Assembly: GCF_001443045.1 (NCBI RefSeq) | Contig: NZ_LKPJ01000002.1 | Span: 380,074-444,073 of the forward strand | DNA length: 64,000 nt | Source of the DNA: Burkholderia ambifaria | Lineage (GTDB): Bacteria; Pseudomonadota; Gammaproteobacteria; Burkholderiales; Burkholderiaceae | Direction: 5' to 3' | Part shown: in pieces, positions 26,091 to 35,008 of the stretch | Layout of the letters: the number at the start of each line of letters is the position of its first letter | Numbering within the stretch: position 1 is the first letter of the stretch | The notes under the pieces: model-generated | What the model was told of the DNA's origin: nothing | Databases searched by the model: none | What the model saw: only the letters and a program-made list of their open reading frames with translations | Translations under genes and position numbers: made by a program

Positions 26091-27467
26091 ATGCAGAGAG
26101 AAACCGTATTCGACCTGATCGGCGTCGGCTTCGGGCCGTCGAATCTGGCGCTGGCCGTGCGCCTCGAGGAGCGGCGTGCGGCACGCCCGCTCGCCCATTG
26201 CTTCATCGAACGCCAGCCGGAATTCGGCTGGCATCGCGGAATGCTGCTCGACGACTGCCGGATGCAGATCTCGTTTCTGAAGGATCTCGTGACGATGCGT
26301 GATCCGAAGAGCCGCTACACGTTCATCAACTACCTGTTCGAACGCGGCCGGCTGAACGAATTCGTCAACCTGAAGAACTTCTATCCGACCCGCGTCGAAT
26401 TCCACGACTACCTGAGCTGGGTGGCCGACGCATTCGACGAGCACGTCCACTACAGCGAAACCGTCACGGCGATCGAGCCTGTGCGCGGCGACGGCGCGCG
26501 GATCGACGCGCTGCGCGTGGTGTCGCGCGACGCGGCCGGCCACGAGCGCCGGCGCGTGACGCGTGCGCTGTCGGTCGGCGTCGGCGGCACGCCGGCGGTG
26601 CCGGACGCGTTCGCCGCGCTCGGCCGCGATCGCGTGATCCATTCGTCGTCGTACCTGACCGACATCGACCGGCTGGTCGCGTCGCCGGATGGCGAGCGCC
26701 GCCGCGTCGCGGTGATCGGCGCGGGGCAGAGCGCGGCCGAGGTGTTCATCGACCTCGCGCGCCGCTTCCCGCACGTCGACGCGAGCCTCGTGATGCGCGC
26801 GGGCGCGCTGAAGCCGGCCGACGACAGCCCGTTCGTCAACGAGATCTTCAGCCCCGAGTTCACCGACGTCGTCTACGCACAGCCGCACGATGCGCGCCGC
26901 GCGCTGCTCGAGCGCTACCGCGACACCAACTACGCGGTGGTCGACCGGCCGCTGATCGAGCAGATCTACGAAATGCTGTACCTGCAGCGCATCGACGGCA
27001 CGCCGCGTCATGCGCTGCTCGCGAACAGCGCGATCGAGGCCGCGGTGCGCACCGCCGACGGCCGCATCGAGCTGACGCTGCGCGACCGGATGAACGGCGC
27101 CACGCGCGTCGAACGCTTCGACGCGCTCGTGCTCGCGACCGGCTACCGGCGCGACACGCATTCGGCGCTGCTCGAAGGGCTCGCGCCGTATCTCGGCGAT
27201 GCGCTCACGCGCGGCGACGTCACGCGCGACTACCTGCTCGCGACGCCCGAGCACTTCGCGCCGCGCATCTACCTGCAAGGCTGCTGCGAAGACAGCCACG
27301 GCCTGTCCGACACGCTGCTGTCGGTACTGGCGCGCCGCGCGGACGAGATCTGCGCGTCGATCGAGGAAGGGACCGCGCCCGCCCATGACGACGGCGCGGC
27401 CCGGGCACTGCATGAACAACGACATCAAAACGGGGCGAGCGCGGGCCGCATGGCTTTCGCTCTTTGA
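26091..27467 (+). CDS. pvdA: PvdA-type L-ornithine N5-monooxygenase
   Basis: A 458-residue flavin-dependent N-hydroxylase. The FAD site is near the N terminus (I-G-V-G-F-G-P-S-N-L-A-L, about residues 10-21), the NADPH site is V-I-G-A-G-Q-S-A-A-E (about 206-216), and the C-terminal family motif A-T-G-Y-R-R is near 349. It converts L-ornithine to N5-hydroxyornithine, the precursor of both hydroxamate groups of ornibactin. RBS AAGGGAG lies before the ATG. It follows orbK in the same transcript. Confidence 0.95.
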   Translation: MQRETVFDLIGVGFGPSNLALAVRLEERRAARPLAHCFIERQPEFGWHRGMLLDDCRMQISFLKDLVTMRDPKSRYTFINYLFERGRLNEFVNLKNFYPTRVEFHDYLSWVADAFDEHVHYSETVTAIEPVRGDGARIDALRVVSRDAAGHERRRVTRALSVGVGGTPAVPDAFAALGRDRVIHSSSYLTDIDRLVASPDGERRRVAVIGAGQSAAEVFIDLARRFPHVDASLVMRAGALKPADDSPFVNEIFSPEFTDVVYAQPHDARRALLERYRDTNYAVVDRPLIEQIYEMLYLQRIDGTPRHALLANSAIEAAVRTADGRIELTLRDRMNGATRVERFDALVLATGYRRDTHSALLEGLAPYLGDALTRGDVTRDYLLATPEHFAPRIYLQGCCEDSHGLSDTLLSVLARRADEICASIEEGTAPAHDDGAARALHEQRHQNGASAGRMAFAL

Positions 27468-27513
27468 CAAAGGCGCGGTCGGAGACCGCATCGAAAAAGT
27501 GGAGCAGAGAAAG

Positions 27514-29766
27514 ATGGAGTGGGCAACAGGCACGCGTGTGCGTGCGATCGCAGCCGCGGCAGGCGTGGCGTTCGGGATGGCGGCAGGCCACGCATTCGCG
27601 CAGACGGCGCCGGCCGTGAACGCGGGCGCCGCGGCGTCGGCCGGCAGTGCGCAAAACGGTGCGGCGGTCAATGCGTCGAGTAGTGCGCCGAACGGCTCGA
27701 CGACCGGCACGCTGCCGGCGATCAACGTCAACGCGGGCGCGGAAGGAGACGGCACGGTCGGTCTCGTCGCGAAGCGCAGCAGGACCGGCACCAAGACCGA
27801 TACGTCGATCGATGCAATCCCGCAGACGATCAACGTCGTCACCGCGCAGCAGATCGAGATGACCGGCGCGACCGACGTGAACGCGGCGCTGCGCTACGTG
27901 CCGGGCTTTTCGTCGTACGGCTCGGACAACCGTTCCGACTGGTACGCGGCGCTGCGCGGCTTCACGCCGACTGCCTACGTGAACGGCCTGCAGGTGCCGA
28001 ACACGCTGAACCTGTCGAGCTGGCGCGTCGATCCGTACATGATCGACAGCATCACCGTGCTGCGCGGGCCGACGTCGGTGCTGTACGGCGCAGGCGACCC
28101 GGGCGCGATCATCGACGTGCAGACCAAGACGGCCGACGGCGAACGCGTGCGCGAAGCCGGCGTGCAGCTCGGCAACTATGCGCGCAAGCAGTTCATGATC
28201 GACGTCGGCGACAAGCTCGACGCGGACGGCAAGTATGCGTACCGGTTCGTCGGCGTCGCGCGCGACGGCAACGCGCTGACGGGCCCGAACAACGACCAGC
28301 GCGTCGCGCTCGCGCCGTCGTTCCGCTGGCGCCCGGATGCGGATACGTCGCTGACGCTGTCGGCCACGTACCTGCAGGACTGGGGCGACATCTCGTCGAA
28401 CTTCCTGCCGGCGCAGGGCACGGTGCTGCCGAACCCGAACGGGCAGATCGGCAAGGACGTCTACGGCGGCGATCCGGATTTCAACTACTACCGCAAGAAG
28501 CAGTGGTCGCTCGGCTACCAGTTCGAGCGGAACCTGAACGCGATGTGGACGTTCCGGCAGAACGTGCGCTGGATGCACCTGTCGCTCGACAACGGCTCGG
28601 TGTTCGGCGCGGGCCTGGCCGACGGCAGCACGACCGACATCAACCGCTGGGCCGGCGTGTTCCAGACGAACTACAGCCGCTTCGACATCGACAACAACCT
28701 GCAGGGCCGCTTCGGCACGGGGCCGCTCGAGCACACGCTGCTGCTCGGCTTCCAGTACAACCGGCAGACCGCGACCGACAGCGAATGGCTGGCCGCCGCG
28801 TCGACGTTGAACATCTACAACCCCGTCTACACGCCGGTCACGCTGTCGGTGTTCTCGCCGCCGAACACCACGTACCGCACCAACACGTACACGACGATGA
28901 ACACGTTCGGGCTGTACGTGCAGGACCAGGTCAAGTGGAACCGCTGGACGCTGACGCTCGGCGGCCGCGAGGACTGGGTCAACCAGCGGATGGACGACCG
29001 CGAGGGCGGCACGCAGTCGAAGGCCGACGTCACGGCGTTCACCGGCCGCGTGGGCCTTACGTACCAGGGCGACTACGGGCTGTCGCCGTACGTCAGCTAC
29101 GCGACGTCGTTCAATCCGCTGATCGGTGTGAACCTGTACGGCGGCGGCCTGCCGCAGCCGACGCGCGGCAAGCAGATCGAGGCCGGCCTGCGCTGGCAGC
29201 CGGCCGGCCGGAACCTGATGCTGAGCGCGGCGATCTACCAGATCAACCAGACCAACGTGCTCACGCCGACGCCGACGAATCTCGATCCGTCCGGCACGAC
29301 GTCGATCCAGACCGGCGAAGTGCGCTCGCGCGGGATCGAGCTGAACGCGACCGGCAAGCTCACGCGCAACCTGTCGCTGATCGCGTCCTACGTCTACCAG
29401 GACGTGAAGAACGTGAAGGCGAACGACGCATCGCTGAACAACTGGCCGGTCGACATTCCGCGGCCGCGCCAGATGGCGTCGCTGTGGGCGGACTGGACGT
29501 GGCACACGGGGCCGCTCACCGGCTTCGGCCTGGGTGGCGGCGTGCGTTACCAGAGCGCGTCGGCCGGCGCGGCGGACAACTCGCTGACGGTGTCGAGCTA
29601 CACGCTGTTCGACGCGGGCGTGCACTACGACACGCGCAACTGGCGCTTTGCCGTGAACGGGACGAACCTGTTCAACCGCCACTACATCAGCGGTTGCCAG
29701 TCGACGAGCGTCTGCATTTTCGGTACCGACCGCACGGTGATCGCCACCGCGAAATACAACTGGTGA
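27514..29766 (+). CDS. orbA: OrbA, TonB-dependent ferric-ornibactin receptor
   Basis: About 750 residues. A signal peptide ends near A-H-A-F-A-Q (residue ~29). A candidate TonB box L-P-A-I-N-V-N-A lies near residue 70, followed by the plug domain (S-I-D-A-I-P-Q-T-I-N-V-V from about 97; V-L-R-G-P-T-S-V-L-Y-G-A) and a beta barrel ending in aromatic W. This FhuA/FpvA-class architecture without a long N-terminal signalling domain means that it transports but does not signal to a sigma regulator, in line with OrbS being Fur-controlled. RBS GGAGCAGAGAAAG precedes the start. It lies between pvdA and pvdF, so receptor and biosynthesis are coexpressed. Confidence 0.93.
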   Translation: MEWATGTRVRAIAAAAGVAFGMAAGHAFAQTAPAVNAGAAASAGSAQNGAAVNASSSAPNGSTTGTLPAINVNAGAEGDGTVGLVAKRSRTGTKTDTSIDAIPQTINVVTAQQIEMTGATDVNAALRYVPGFSSYGSDNRSDWYAALRGFTPTAYVNGLQVPNTLNLSSWRVDPYMIDSITVLRGPTSVLYGAGDPGAIIDVQTKTADGERVREAGVQLGNYARKQFMIDVGDKLDADGKYAYRFVGVARDGNALTGPNNDQRVALAPSFRWRPDADTSLTLSATYLQDWGDISSNFLPAQGTVLPNPNGQIGKDVYGGDPDFNYYRKKQWSLGYQFERNLNAMWTFRQNVRWMHLSLDNGSVFGAGLADGSTTDINRWAGVFQTNYSRFDIDNNLQGRFGTGPLEHTLLLGFQYNRQTATDSEWLAAASTLNIYNPVYTPVTLSVFSPPNTTYRTNTYTTMNTFGLYVQDQVKWNRWTLTLGGREDWVNQRMDDREGGTQSKADVTAFTGRVGLTYQGDYGLSPYVSYATSFNPLIGVNLYGGGLPQPTRGKQIEAGLRWQPAGRNLMLSAAIYQINQTNVLTPTPTNLDPSGTTSIQTGEVRSRGIELNATGKLTRNLSLIASYVYQDVKNVKANDASLNNWPVDIPRPRQMASLWADWTWHTGPLTGFGLGGGVRYQSASAGAADNSLTVSSYTLFDAGVHYDTRNWRFAVNGTNLFNRHYISGCQSTSVCIFGTDRTVIATAKYNW

Positions 29767-29852
29767 CGCCGTGCGCCGCGGCGTGCCGGCCGGCCTTCTG
29801 GCCGGTGCGGGCGGGCCGCGGCGCCGTCGTCCGCTTTTTCCACGACGCCTCC

Positions 29853-30692
29853 ATGCCGAAGAAAAATCTCGTCTACATCCAGTCGCTGCGCAACGGCGCG
29901 GCCGATCGCGCGGGCCAGCCGGTCGCTTACCAGGGCGGCACGCGCTACATGAAGGCGCCGCTCGAATTCCTCGTCGAGCGCCTGAACGATTCGCCGCTCG
30001 GCGAACGCTATGCGCTCAAGGGCGTGATCGTCGACGACGACGAAGGCTCGCCGGCCGATCGCGCGAAGGTCGCCGACTACGGCTTCGCGCGCACGCCGGG
30101 CCGCCCGTGGATCCTGCCCGACGGGCTGACCGTGCAGGGCCGGCCGGTCGACGAACTGTTCTGCACGATTGCGTCGACATACCGCCGGCTGCCGCGCGAC
30201 GCGCGCGAGCGCGTGACGGGCAAACAGGCGTTCGAGCGCCGCCTGCTCGAACGCCTGCTCGAACTCGACGCCGACGTGGTCGTGCTCGACGGACTGCTCG
30301 TGATCCTCGACGAGCTCGTGCGTCCGGGCGCGCGCTTTCACCGCCGCATCGCGAACATCCACCCGGGTATCACGGCCGACGATTCGCCGTACCAGCGGCG
30401 CGGCGCGTGGGCAACGCTCGACGCGCTGCACGGCGCGCGCGGCGAACGGGTCGACTGGGCAAGCGGTGCGACCTCGCGCGTCGAACCCGTGACGATGACG
30501 GGCGCATCGTTCCACTACGTCGACAACGGCATCGATTCCGGCGAGGTAATCTGCGACGTGCTCGACACGCCGATCGCGCCGGACGACACGATTCTCGAAC
30601 TGCGCTGGAACAACTTCCAGCGCAGCCTGTTTCCGGCGCTCGAGCGGGGGCTGCACGTCCTCGCCGACCGCCACGACGCGGGAGCACTGTGA
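29853..30692 (+). CDS. pvdF: PvdF-type N5-hydroxyornithine formyltransferase
   Basis: A 279-residue protein related to the glycinamide ribonucleotide transformylase fold. Family motifs visible are N-I-H-P-G-I (about residues 168-173) and F-H-Y-V-D-N-G-I-D-S-G-E-V (about 219-231), which contain the His and Asp of the formyl transfer site. It should use N10-formyl-tetrahydrofolate to formylate N5-hydroxyornithine, giving the residue loaded by OrbJ. Start ATG 29853 gives the usual length; there is an 86-bp gap after orbA. The stop overlaps the orbL start (TGATG), so the last two genes are coupled. Confidence 0.92.
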   Translation: MPKKNLVYIQSLRNGAADRAGQPVAYQGGTRYMKAPLEFLVERLNDSPLGERYALKGVIVDDDEGSPADRAKVADYGFARTPGRPWILPDGLTVQGRPVDELFCTIASTYRRLPRDARERVTGKQAFERRLLERLLELDADVVVLDGLLVILDELVRPGARFHRRIANIHPGITADDSPYQRRGAWATLDALHGARGERVDWASGATSRVEPVTMTGASFHYVDNGIDSGEVICDVLDTPIAPDDTILELRWNNFQRSLFPALERGLHVLADRHDAGAL

Positions 30693-31708
30693 TGGAAGAC
30701 ACGCTGACGAAACCGGCCGGCACGGCAGATACCGTCGAAGGCGAGGTGGCCGCGGCACTGGACGGCGCCGCGCACGCGCAGGCGACGCCCGCCGCCGAGC
30801 ACGCGCTCGACGCGTGGCGGCCCGGCGACCTGCCGGCCGCGCTGCTCGCGGAATTCGTCGCACTGTTCAACACGGACACGCGGCACGACACGGCGACGGT
30901 GTCCGTGCCGCTCGGCGACGCCGATCCGGCGGCCGTCGCGTCGTACGTCGAGCGCGCGGTGCGCGAAGGCGTGATCGACGGCGCGCAGGTCGCGGGCGAC
31001 CGGCTGCGCCTGAGCGCATCGCGCGCGACGTTCTGGCAGAACCCGCAGCCATGGTTGAAGGCGCCCGCATCGGGCGGGATGCCGCTGCGCTACACGATCA
31101 CGAACGGCCACCGGCATCCGGTGCGACCGCCGTCGCCGGCCGGCGAGATCTATGCGCGCGACATGCCGCAAGTCGGGATGACGTTCAGCCTGCGCACCGT
31201 CGACATCGATGCCCATGCGCAGCTGTTCAGCGACTGGATGAACCTCGATCGCGTCGCGCATTTCTGGGATCAGCGCGGCACGCTCGACGAGCACGCCGCG
31301 TATCTCGCGCAGCGGCTTGCCGATCCGCACATGCATCCGATGATCGGCTATTTCGACGATACGCCGTTCGGCTATTTCGAGTTCTACTGGGCGAAGGAGG
31401 ACCGCCTCGCGCCGTTCTACGACGCGCACGACTATGATCGCGGGCTGCACCTGCTGATCGGCGACTCGCGCTTCCAGAGCGCGGGCAAGCTGCATGCATG
31501 GTGGAGCGGGGTGCTGCACTACATGTTCGTCGACGAACCGCGCACGCAGCGGCTCGTCGGCGAGCCGCGCGTCGATCACGTGCGGCATATCGCATACATG
31601 CACCGGCTCGGGTTCTACACGCTGAAGGAGTTCGACTTCCCGCACAAGCGCGCGGCGCTTACCGTGATGGAGCGCGAGACATTCTTCGACACTTTCCGGT
31701 TGCCGTGA
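30692..31708 (+). CDS. orbL: OrbL, siderophore N-acyltransferase (hydroxyornithine acylation)
   Basis: A 338-residue GNAT-type acyltransferase of the IucB/PvdY group. The first ~145 residues are a variable domain; the catalytic part starts at G-E-I-Y-A-R-D-M-P (about 150). It keeps F-D-D-T-P-F-G-Y-F-E, the W-A-K-E-D block, H-Y-M-F-V-D-E-P-R-T, G-E-P-R-V-D-H-V and F-P-H-K-R-A-A-L, the last two missing in OrbK. The best role is transfer of the 3-hydroxyacyl chain to N5-hydroxyornithine for the first ornibactin residue. Last gene of the orbI operon. Confidence 0.88.
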   Translation: MEDTLTKPAGTADTVEGEVAAALDGAAHAQATPAAEHALDAWRPGDLPAALLAEFVALFNTDTRHDTATVSVPLGDADPAAVASYVERAVREGVIDGAQVAGDRLRLSASRATFWQNPQPWLKAPASGGMPLRYTITNGHRHPVRPPSPAGEIYARDMPQVGMTFSLRTVDIDAHAQLFSDWMNLDRVAHFWDQRGTLDEHAAYLAQRLADPHMHPMIGYFDDTPFGYFEFYWAKEDRLAPFYDAHDYDRGLHLLIGDSRFQSAGKLHAWWSGVLHYMFVDEPRTQRLVGEPRVDHVRHIAYMHRLGFYTLKEFDFPHKRAALTVMERETFFDTFRLP

Positions 31709-31768
31709 CGGGACGGCGGCGCGAAGCGTCGGTGCGCGGATTCGCACGCGGCGACGTTTCGCGCGGCT

Positions 31769-31795
31769 CGAATGGCCGCGGGCATCGGCCGTTCG
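31769..31795 (+). terminator. Possible hairpin downstream of orbL
   Basis: A 10-bp stem (CGAATGGCCG / CGGCCGTTCG, one G-U pair) around a 7-nt loop, 60 bp after the orbL stop. No T run follows, so it is at best a weak or factor-dependent termination site. The rest of 31709-31921 shows no gene. Confidence 0.3.
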
Positions 31796-31921
31796 GGATA
31801 TGGATCGGGCGGGCGGCATGAGGAAGAATGGATCGCATCCTCATCACGCACAGGTCATGACGACATGGCAAGCACATCCGCGATCGCATCGGGCACGCTC
31901 CCCGATCCGCGTTCCCCGACA

Positions 31922-31949
31922 TTGACATATGCCGGCATATGCCTAGAAT
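31922..31949 (+). promoter_or_regulatory. vapBC promoter with perfect palindromic operator
   Basis: TTGACA (31922-31927), 16-nt spacer, TAGAAT (31944-31949). The spacer and the last -35 bases form a perfect 16-bp palindrome, CATATGCCGGCATATG (31926-31941). A palindrome wedged between -35 and -10 of a toxin-antitoxin operon is the expected operator for binding by the VapB (or VapBC) repressor. Confidence 0.75.
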
Positions 31950-31978
31950 GGGCGCATCGTACTCCCGTGGAGTGGCTC

Positions 31979-32245
31979 ATGCGCACCGTTTCCATTTTCA
32001 AGAACGCCCGTAACCAGGCAATCCGCATCCCGAAGGACATGGAATTCGAGGGTGTCACGGAACTCGAGATTCGCCGCGAGGGCGACACGCTGCTGCTGCG
32101 TCCGGTGCGGCCGACGTGGCTGTCGTTCGCCAGTGAACCACTGGCCGATGCCGACTTCCTCGTCGAGCGCCCGGCGATCGTCGAACCCGGCCGCTTCGAC
32201 CTGTCCGGCGCCGATGACGACGCACCGACGGAGTCCGGCCGGTGA
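31979..32245 (+). CDS. vapB: VapB-like antitoxin (AbrB/VagC type)
   Basis: An 88-residue protein with an N-terminal swapped-hairpin AbrB-like DNA-binding domain: V-S-I-F-K-N-A-R-N-Q-A-I-R-I-P-K-D, then L-E-I-R-R-E-G-D-T-L-L-L-R-P (residues about 4-45). The C-terminal half is acidic and likely disordered and should wrap the VapC toxin. Expected to repress its own promoter through the palindrome at 31926-31941. The vapC GTG start overlaps its stop (GTGA). Confidence 0.88.
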   Translation: MRTVSIFKNARNQAIRIPKDMEFEGVTELEIRREGDTLLLRPVRPTWLSFASEPLADADFLVERPAIVEPGRFDLSGADDDAPTESGR

Positions 32246-32664
32246 CCACGCTCTACATGCTCGATACGAACATCTGTGCGTTCATCATGCGCGAGCGGCC
32301 GCCCGTGGTGTTGTCCCGGTTGCAGTCGTGCGTCAATGCGCAGCACCGGATCGTCGTGTCGGCAATTACCTATGCCGAAATGCGGTTCGGCGCAGTCGGC
32401 AGAAAGGCTTCGCCGAAGCATGCCGAACTCGTGACGGCCTTTGTCGCGCGGCTGGACGGCGTGCTGTCGTGGGATACCGCAGCGGTCGATGCGACGGCCG
32501 CGATTCGCGTCGACCTTGCCGCACGTGGCACGCCGATCGGCGCGAACGACGCGTCGATCGCCGGTCACGCGATCGCGGCCGGTGCGGTGCTTGTCACGAA
32601 CAACCATCGCGAGTTCGGCCGTGTAGCGGGGTTGTCGCTCGAAGACTGGACAGCCTCGGCATAG
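32242..32664 (+). CDS. vapC: VapC-like PIN-domain ribonuclease toxin
   Basis: A 140-residue PIN domain protein. Acidic residues expected in the active site are seen: M-L-D-T-N near residue 8, the Glu of T-Y-A-E-M near 45, and the Asp of G-A-N-D-A-S-I near 100, with V-L-V-T-N-N-H-R-E-F near the end. VapC toxins cut RNA, usually tRNA or rRNA, when freed from VapB. It starts with GTG in a 4-nt overlap with vapB. The active site looks intact, so the pair is likely functional. Confidence 0.9.
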   Translation: MTTLYMLDTNICAFIMRERPPVVLSRLQSCVNAQHRIVVSAITYAEMRFGAVGRKASPKHAELVTAFVARLDGVLSWDTAAVDATAAIRVDLAARGTPIGANDASIAGHAIAAGAVLVTNNHREFGRVAGLSLEDWTASA

Positions 32665-32709
32665 GGGCGAATGCACGATGGCGCTGCTGTCGCGCGGCGC
32701 GCCAGCACG

Positions 32710-33615
32710 TCATGCCCGCGGAACGGGCGGATCCGCGAGGAAAGCCGTGCGGAACGCGTCGAGATACCGGTCCGCGTCATCGTTGAATTCACCCGGCAGC
32801 AACGCGAACGCACGAGCCTGCAGATCCTGCGCGAGCGTCGCGTAAATCGCTTCGTCGGATAACAGCGCGCGGATCGCATCGTACGTTTTCGGTGAAGCAA
32901 TGCGCTTCGCATCGCGTGCCAGCAGCGCCGCCGCTGCCAGCTCCGGCTGGAAATCGTGCAGTTCGACCAGATCGGGCGCAACGTCCCAGATGCGCTCGCG
33001 ATTGCCCGCGTCGTGAAAATGCGTGAGCAGGAACAGCAGATCGTACGCGTCGCTGTTCTGGCGCGCGCGCCGGTCCTTCCACGCGAGCAACTTCAGCAGC
33101 GCGAGCGCCGGCAGGCTGGTCACCGGCACCACAATGCCGGCGCCGACCGACACGGCCAGCGCCGTATCGACCGCCTCCTGAAAGCCCAGCACGTTCAGCA
33201 CGAAGTCGCCGCCCGGCGGCCACGCGATTTCGCCGGGCGGCGTTTCGAGCGGCCCGAACGGCACGAGATCGAGCTCCGTGCGAAAGCCCTGCGTCCCGCT
33301 GTCGAACAGCAGTTTCTGCTGATGTTTCGGCGCGCGCGCGAATTGCCCGGTCGCGACGAGCGCATCGACGAGCCGCTCGTGAAACGGCCAGCTCACCGCG
33401 CACACGGCGACATCGACGTCCCGCGTCGCGCGCACCGGCCGGATGCCGTGGACATGCCACATCAGGATGTCGCGCGCGGTTGCGCCGGCGACAACGAATG
33501 CCGCGTCGAGTGGCGCGCAGGCTGCGCCGACCGCCTGCAGCAGCGTGACCGCCGCCGGCTCGAGCGGCCGGCGTGCGTCGACTTCAAGCGGGCGGGTGGG
33601 CGAGGTATCGGTCAT
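32710..33615 (-). CDS. AbiEii-like nucleotidyltransferase (type IV toxin candidate)
   Basis: About 301 residues. The N-terminal part shows the nucleotidyltransferase pattern of AbiEii/MNT toxins: V-A-G-A-T-A-R-D-I (about residues 42-50) followed by R-A-T-R-D-V-D-V-A-V (62-71), with the paired Asp expected to bind metal. Later, L-L-K-L-L-A-W-K-D-R-R-x6-D-A-Y-D-L matches the family's third conserved block. AbiEii enzymes transfer nucleotides, in studied cases onto tRNA, and stop growth or block phage. ATG 33615 overlaps the 3' end of the upstream gene by 32 nt, giving the usual antitoxin-toxin order. A longer start at 33636 is possible. Confidence 0.75.
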   Translation of the reverse strand: MTDTSPTRPLEVDARRPLEPAAVTLLQAVGAACAPLDAAFVVAGATARDILMWHVHGIRPVRATRDVDVAVCAVSWPFHERLVDALVATGQFARAPKHQQKLLFDSGTQGFRTELDLVPFGPLETPPGEIAWPPGGDFVLNVLGFQEAVDTALAVSVGAGIVVPVTSLPALALLKLLAWKDRRARQNSDAYDLLFLLTHFHDAGNRERIWDVAPDLVELHDFQPELAAAALLARDAKRIASPKTYDAIRALLSDEAIYATLAQDLQARAFALLPGEFNDDADRYLDAFRTAFLADPPVPRA

Positions 33616-34651
33616 GGATGTATTCGGCAGCGGCAAGATTGCGGCTGTCCCCGGACGAGACGAGATCCGCGTAGATCAGCAGCGGCGGCACGAGCGGCAC
33701 GTCCTGCTCGCGCCAGTCGAGCGCCGGCGACGGTGGCCAGAATGCTTCGAGCAGTTCGACGTCGCCGTGCTCGTCCGGGCGCAGGCGCGCCTGGAGCAGC
33801 AGGCGGTTCGACGCGGCGCCGTGCGTATAGACGGTGATCGCGGCGGGTTTCAGGTCGTGCGTGAGCAGGTCGGCCGCCGGTTCGCCGCCGAGCTGTGCGT
33901 CGAATGCAGCGAAATCGAAATTGCGCCACCAGTCGGGCGCGAGCGCGGCAAACCGTCGGCTCGGCAGTTTCGCGCGCAGGCGGCTCGGGTACAGTGCAAC
34001 CCATTCCTGCACGAAACGCGGCCAGTCGGGAAACCGGCGCTCGCCGTTGCGCCGCTGCGCGACGAGGCCGCGAGCGATCAGGTCGTCCATCGCGAGATTG
34101 ACCGTGCCGAGCGCGACGTCCGAGGCGGCGGCGATCGCCCGAAGCGGTTGCGCGACGAGGCTCGGCTGCGTCGCGAGCGCAAACATCACGGCGAGCCCCT
34201 TGGGCGTCGTCGCGCGCGATGCCGGCCGGCGCGGTGTGCGTGCCGGTTTCGGCCGGCCGGAGATCATCACGGTCGCCTCCGGCTGGACCAGGCACGCGTT
34301 GCCGGCGGTATCGAGATACGGGATGTCGTGATCGATCAGGCGGGCAGCCAGTTCGGCTGAAAAATACGGCGCGACCAGCATCAGCGGCCGCTCGCCGGGC
34401 GTCGGGGTAGCGCGATGGCGTAACGCGGCGAGTGCGCCCTGCAGCGATTCGACGCCGACGCTCACAACAGCCGGCATCTCGAAGGCCTGTCCGGCAATGC
34501 CGAAGCGGATCGTCGCATCGGCATGCGCGCTGCGGGCGGCCGGCACGCGCACGGGCCGTGCGTTGAAGCGCCGGGTCGCGCGTTCGAACGCGGCGCAGGC
34601 TTCGTCGAGCACGTGTTGTTCCGCTATCGGCAGGGTGGCGTTCTTGGGCAT
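33584..34651 (-). CDS. AbiEi-like antitoxin / regulator (type IV TA partner)
   Basis: About 355 residues. The N-terminal domain contains L-M-L-V-A-P-Y-F-S-A-E-L-A and then I-P-Y-L-D-T-A-G-N-A-C-L (about residues 90-121), as in large AbiEi-family proteins. A helix-turn-helix follows (about 168-205: L-R-A-I-A-A-A-S-D-V-A-L-G-T-V-N-L-A-M-D), then a C-terminal domain. It precedes and overlaps the nucleotidyltransferase gene. Type IV antitoxins act by counteracting the toxin's effect or modifying it and often repress their own promoter. The protein is longer than the best-studied AbiEi. Start ATG 34651 fits a transcript from the promoter at 34682-34710; GTG codons at 34672 and 34690 are alternatives. 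Confidence 0.7.
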   Translation of the reverse strand: MPKNATLPIAEQHVLDEACAAFERATRRFNARPVRVPAARSAHADATIRFGIAGQAFEMPAVVSVGVESLQGALAALRHRATPTPGERPLMLVAPYFSAELAARLIDHDIPYLDTAGNACLVQPEATVMISGRPKPARTPRRPASRATTPKGLAVMFALATQPSLVAQPLRAIAAASDVALGTVNLAMDDLIARGLVAQRRNGERRFPDWPRFVQEWVALYPSRLRAKLPSRRFAALAPDWWRNFDFAAFDAQLGGEPAADLLTHDLKPAAITVYTHGAASNRLLLQARLRPDEHGDVELLEAFWPPSPALDWREQDVPLVPPLLIYADLVSSGDSRNLAAAEYIHDRYLAHPPA

Positions 34652-34681
34652 CAGGGCGAATCGGTTGTTCACTTTTTTATC

Positions 34682-34710
34682 AGCGTACACAAAAAATGTA
34701 CGCCCGTCAA
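34682..34710 (-). promoter_or_regulatory. Promoter and inverted-repeat operator of the AbiE-like pair
   Basis: On the minus strand, TTGACG (34710-34705) and TACGCT (34687-34682) are 17 nt apart. A perfect inverted repeat GCGTACA-N7-TGTACGC (34683-34703) fills the spacer and runs into the -10. GTTCAT(T)n and (A)nGTGAAC flank it as an imperfect outer repeat. This is the expected place for binding by the helix-turn-helix of the AbiEi-like protein. Confidence 0.6.
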
Positions 34711-35008
34711 AAAATGAACAAACTCGCTCAAGCCATTGAGGTAAATGAGTTATTTAAGAATATCGAACTGCAATCAACGAACGCCCCCCGCCTGAAAAAT
34801 CGAGACCGAACATGCAGTGTCGCGAATCCCGATCGCGCACGGTAGTCGCCCGAATGGCCGGTTTGTGACGGCCGAGCGAGTCGCCATGTTCCGCCGTCAC
34901 GGAACGGCAACTCCAGGTTGTCTCAGTGACGACTTTCTGTCTGCCCGGTTGCCGCTCAACGGACTATCCTTGCCTGCACATTCCCCACCGAACCCAGGAG
35001 ACGACACC
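34711..35008. other. Intergenic region between AbiE-like pair and amidohydrolase gene
   Basis: AT-richer than the surroundings up to about 34810, with no credible gene. It should hold the promoter of the downstream hydrolase. An inverted repeat GTGACGGC (34865-34872) / GCCGTCAC (34893-34900) with 20 nt between arms is the only clear structure; it could be an operator or an RNA hairpin in the leader. Confidence 0.45.

Noticed and set aside
27199..27513. Longer N terminus for OrbA inside the pvdA 3' end
   Set aside because: The signal peptide begins at ATG 27514 with a good RBS; the upstream frame is antisense-like Arg-rich sequence overlapping pvdA.
31926..31941. Palindrome as a terminator of the ornibactin operon
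   Set aside because: It is only 16 bp, not followed by a T run, and lies exactly between promoter elements of vapBC.
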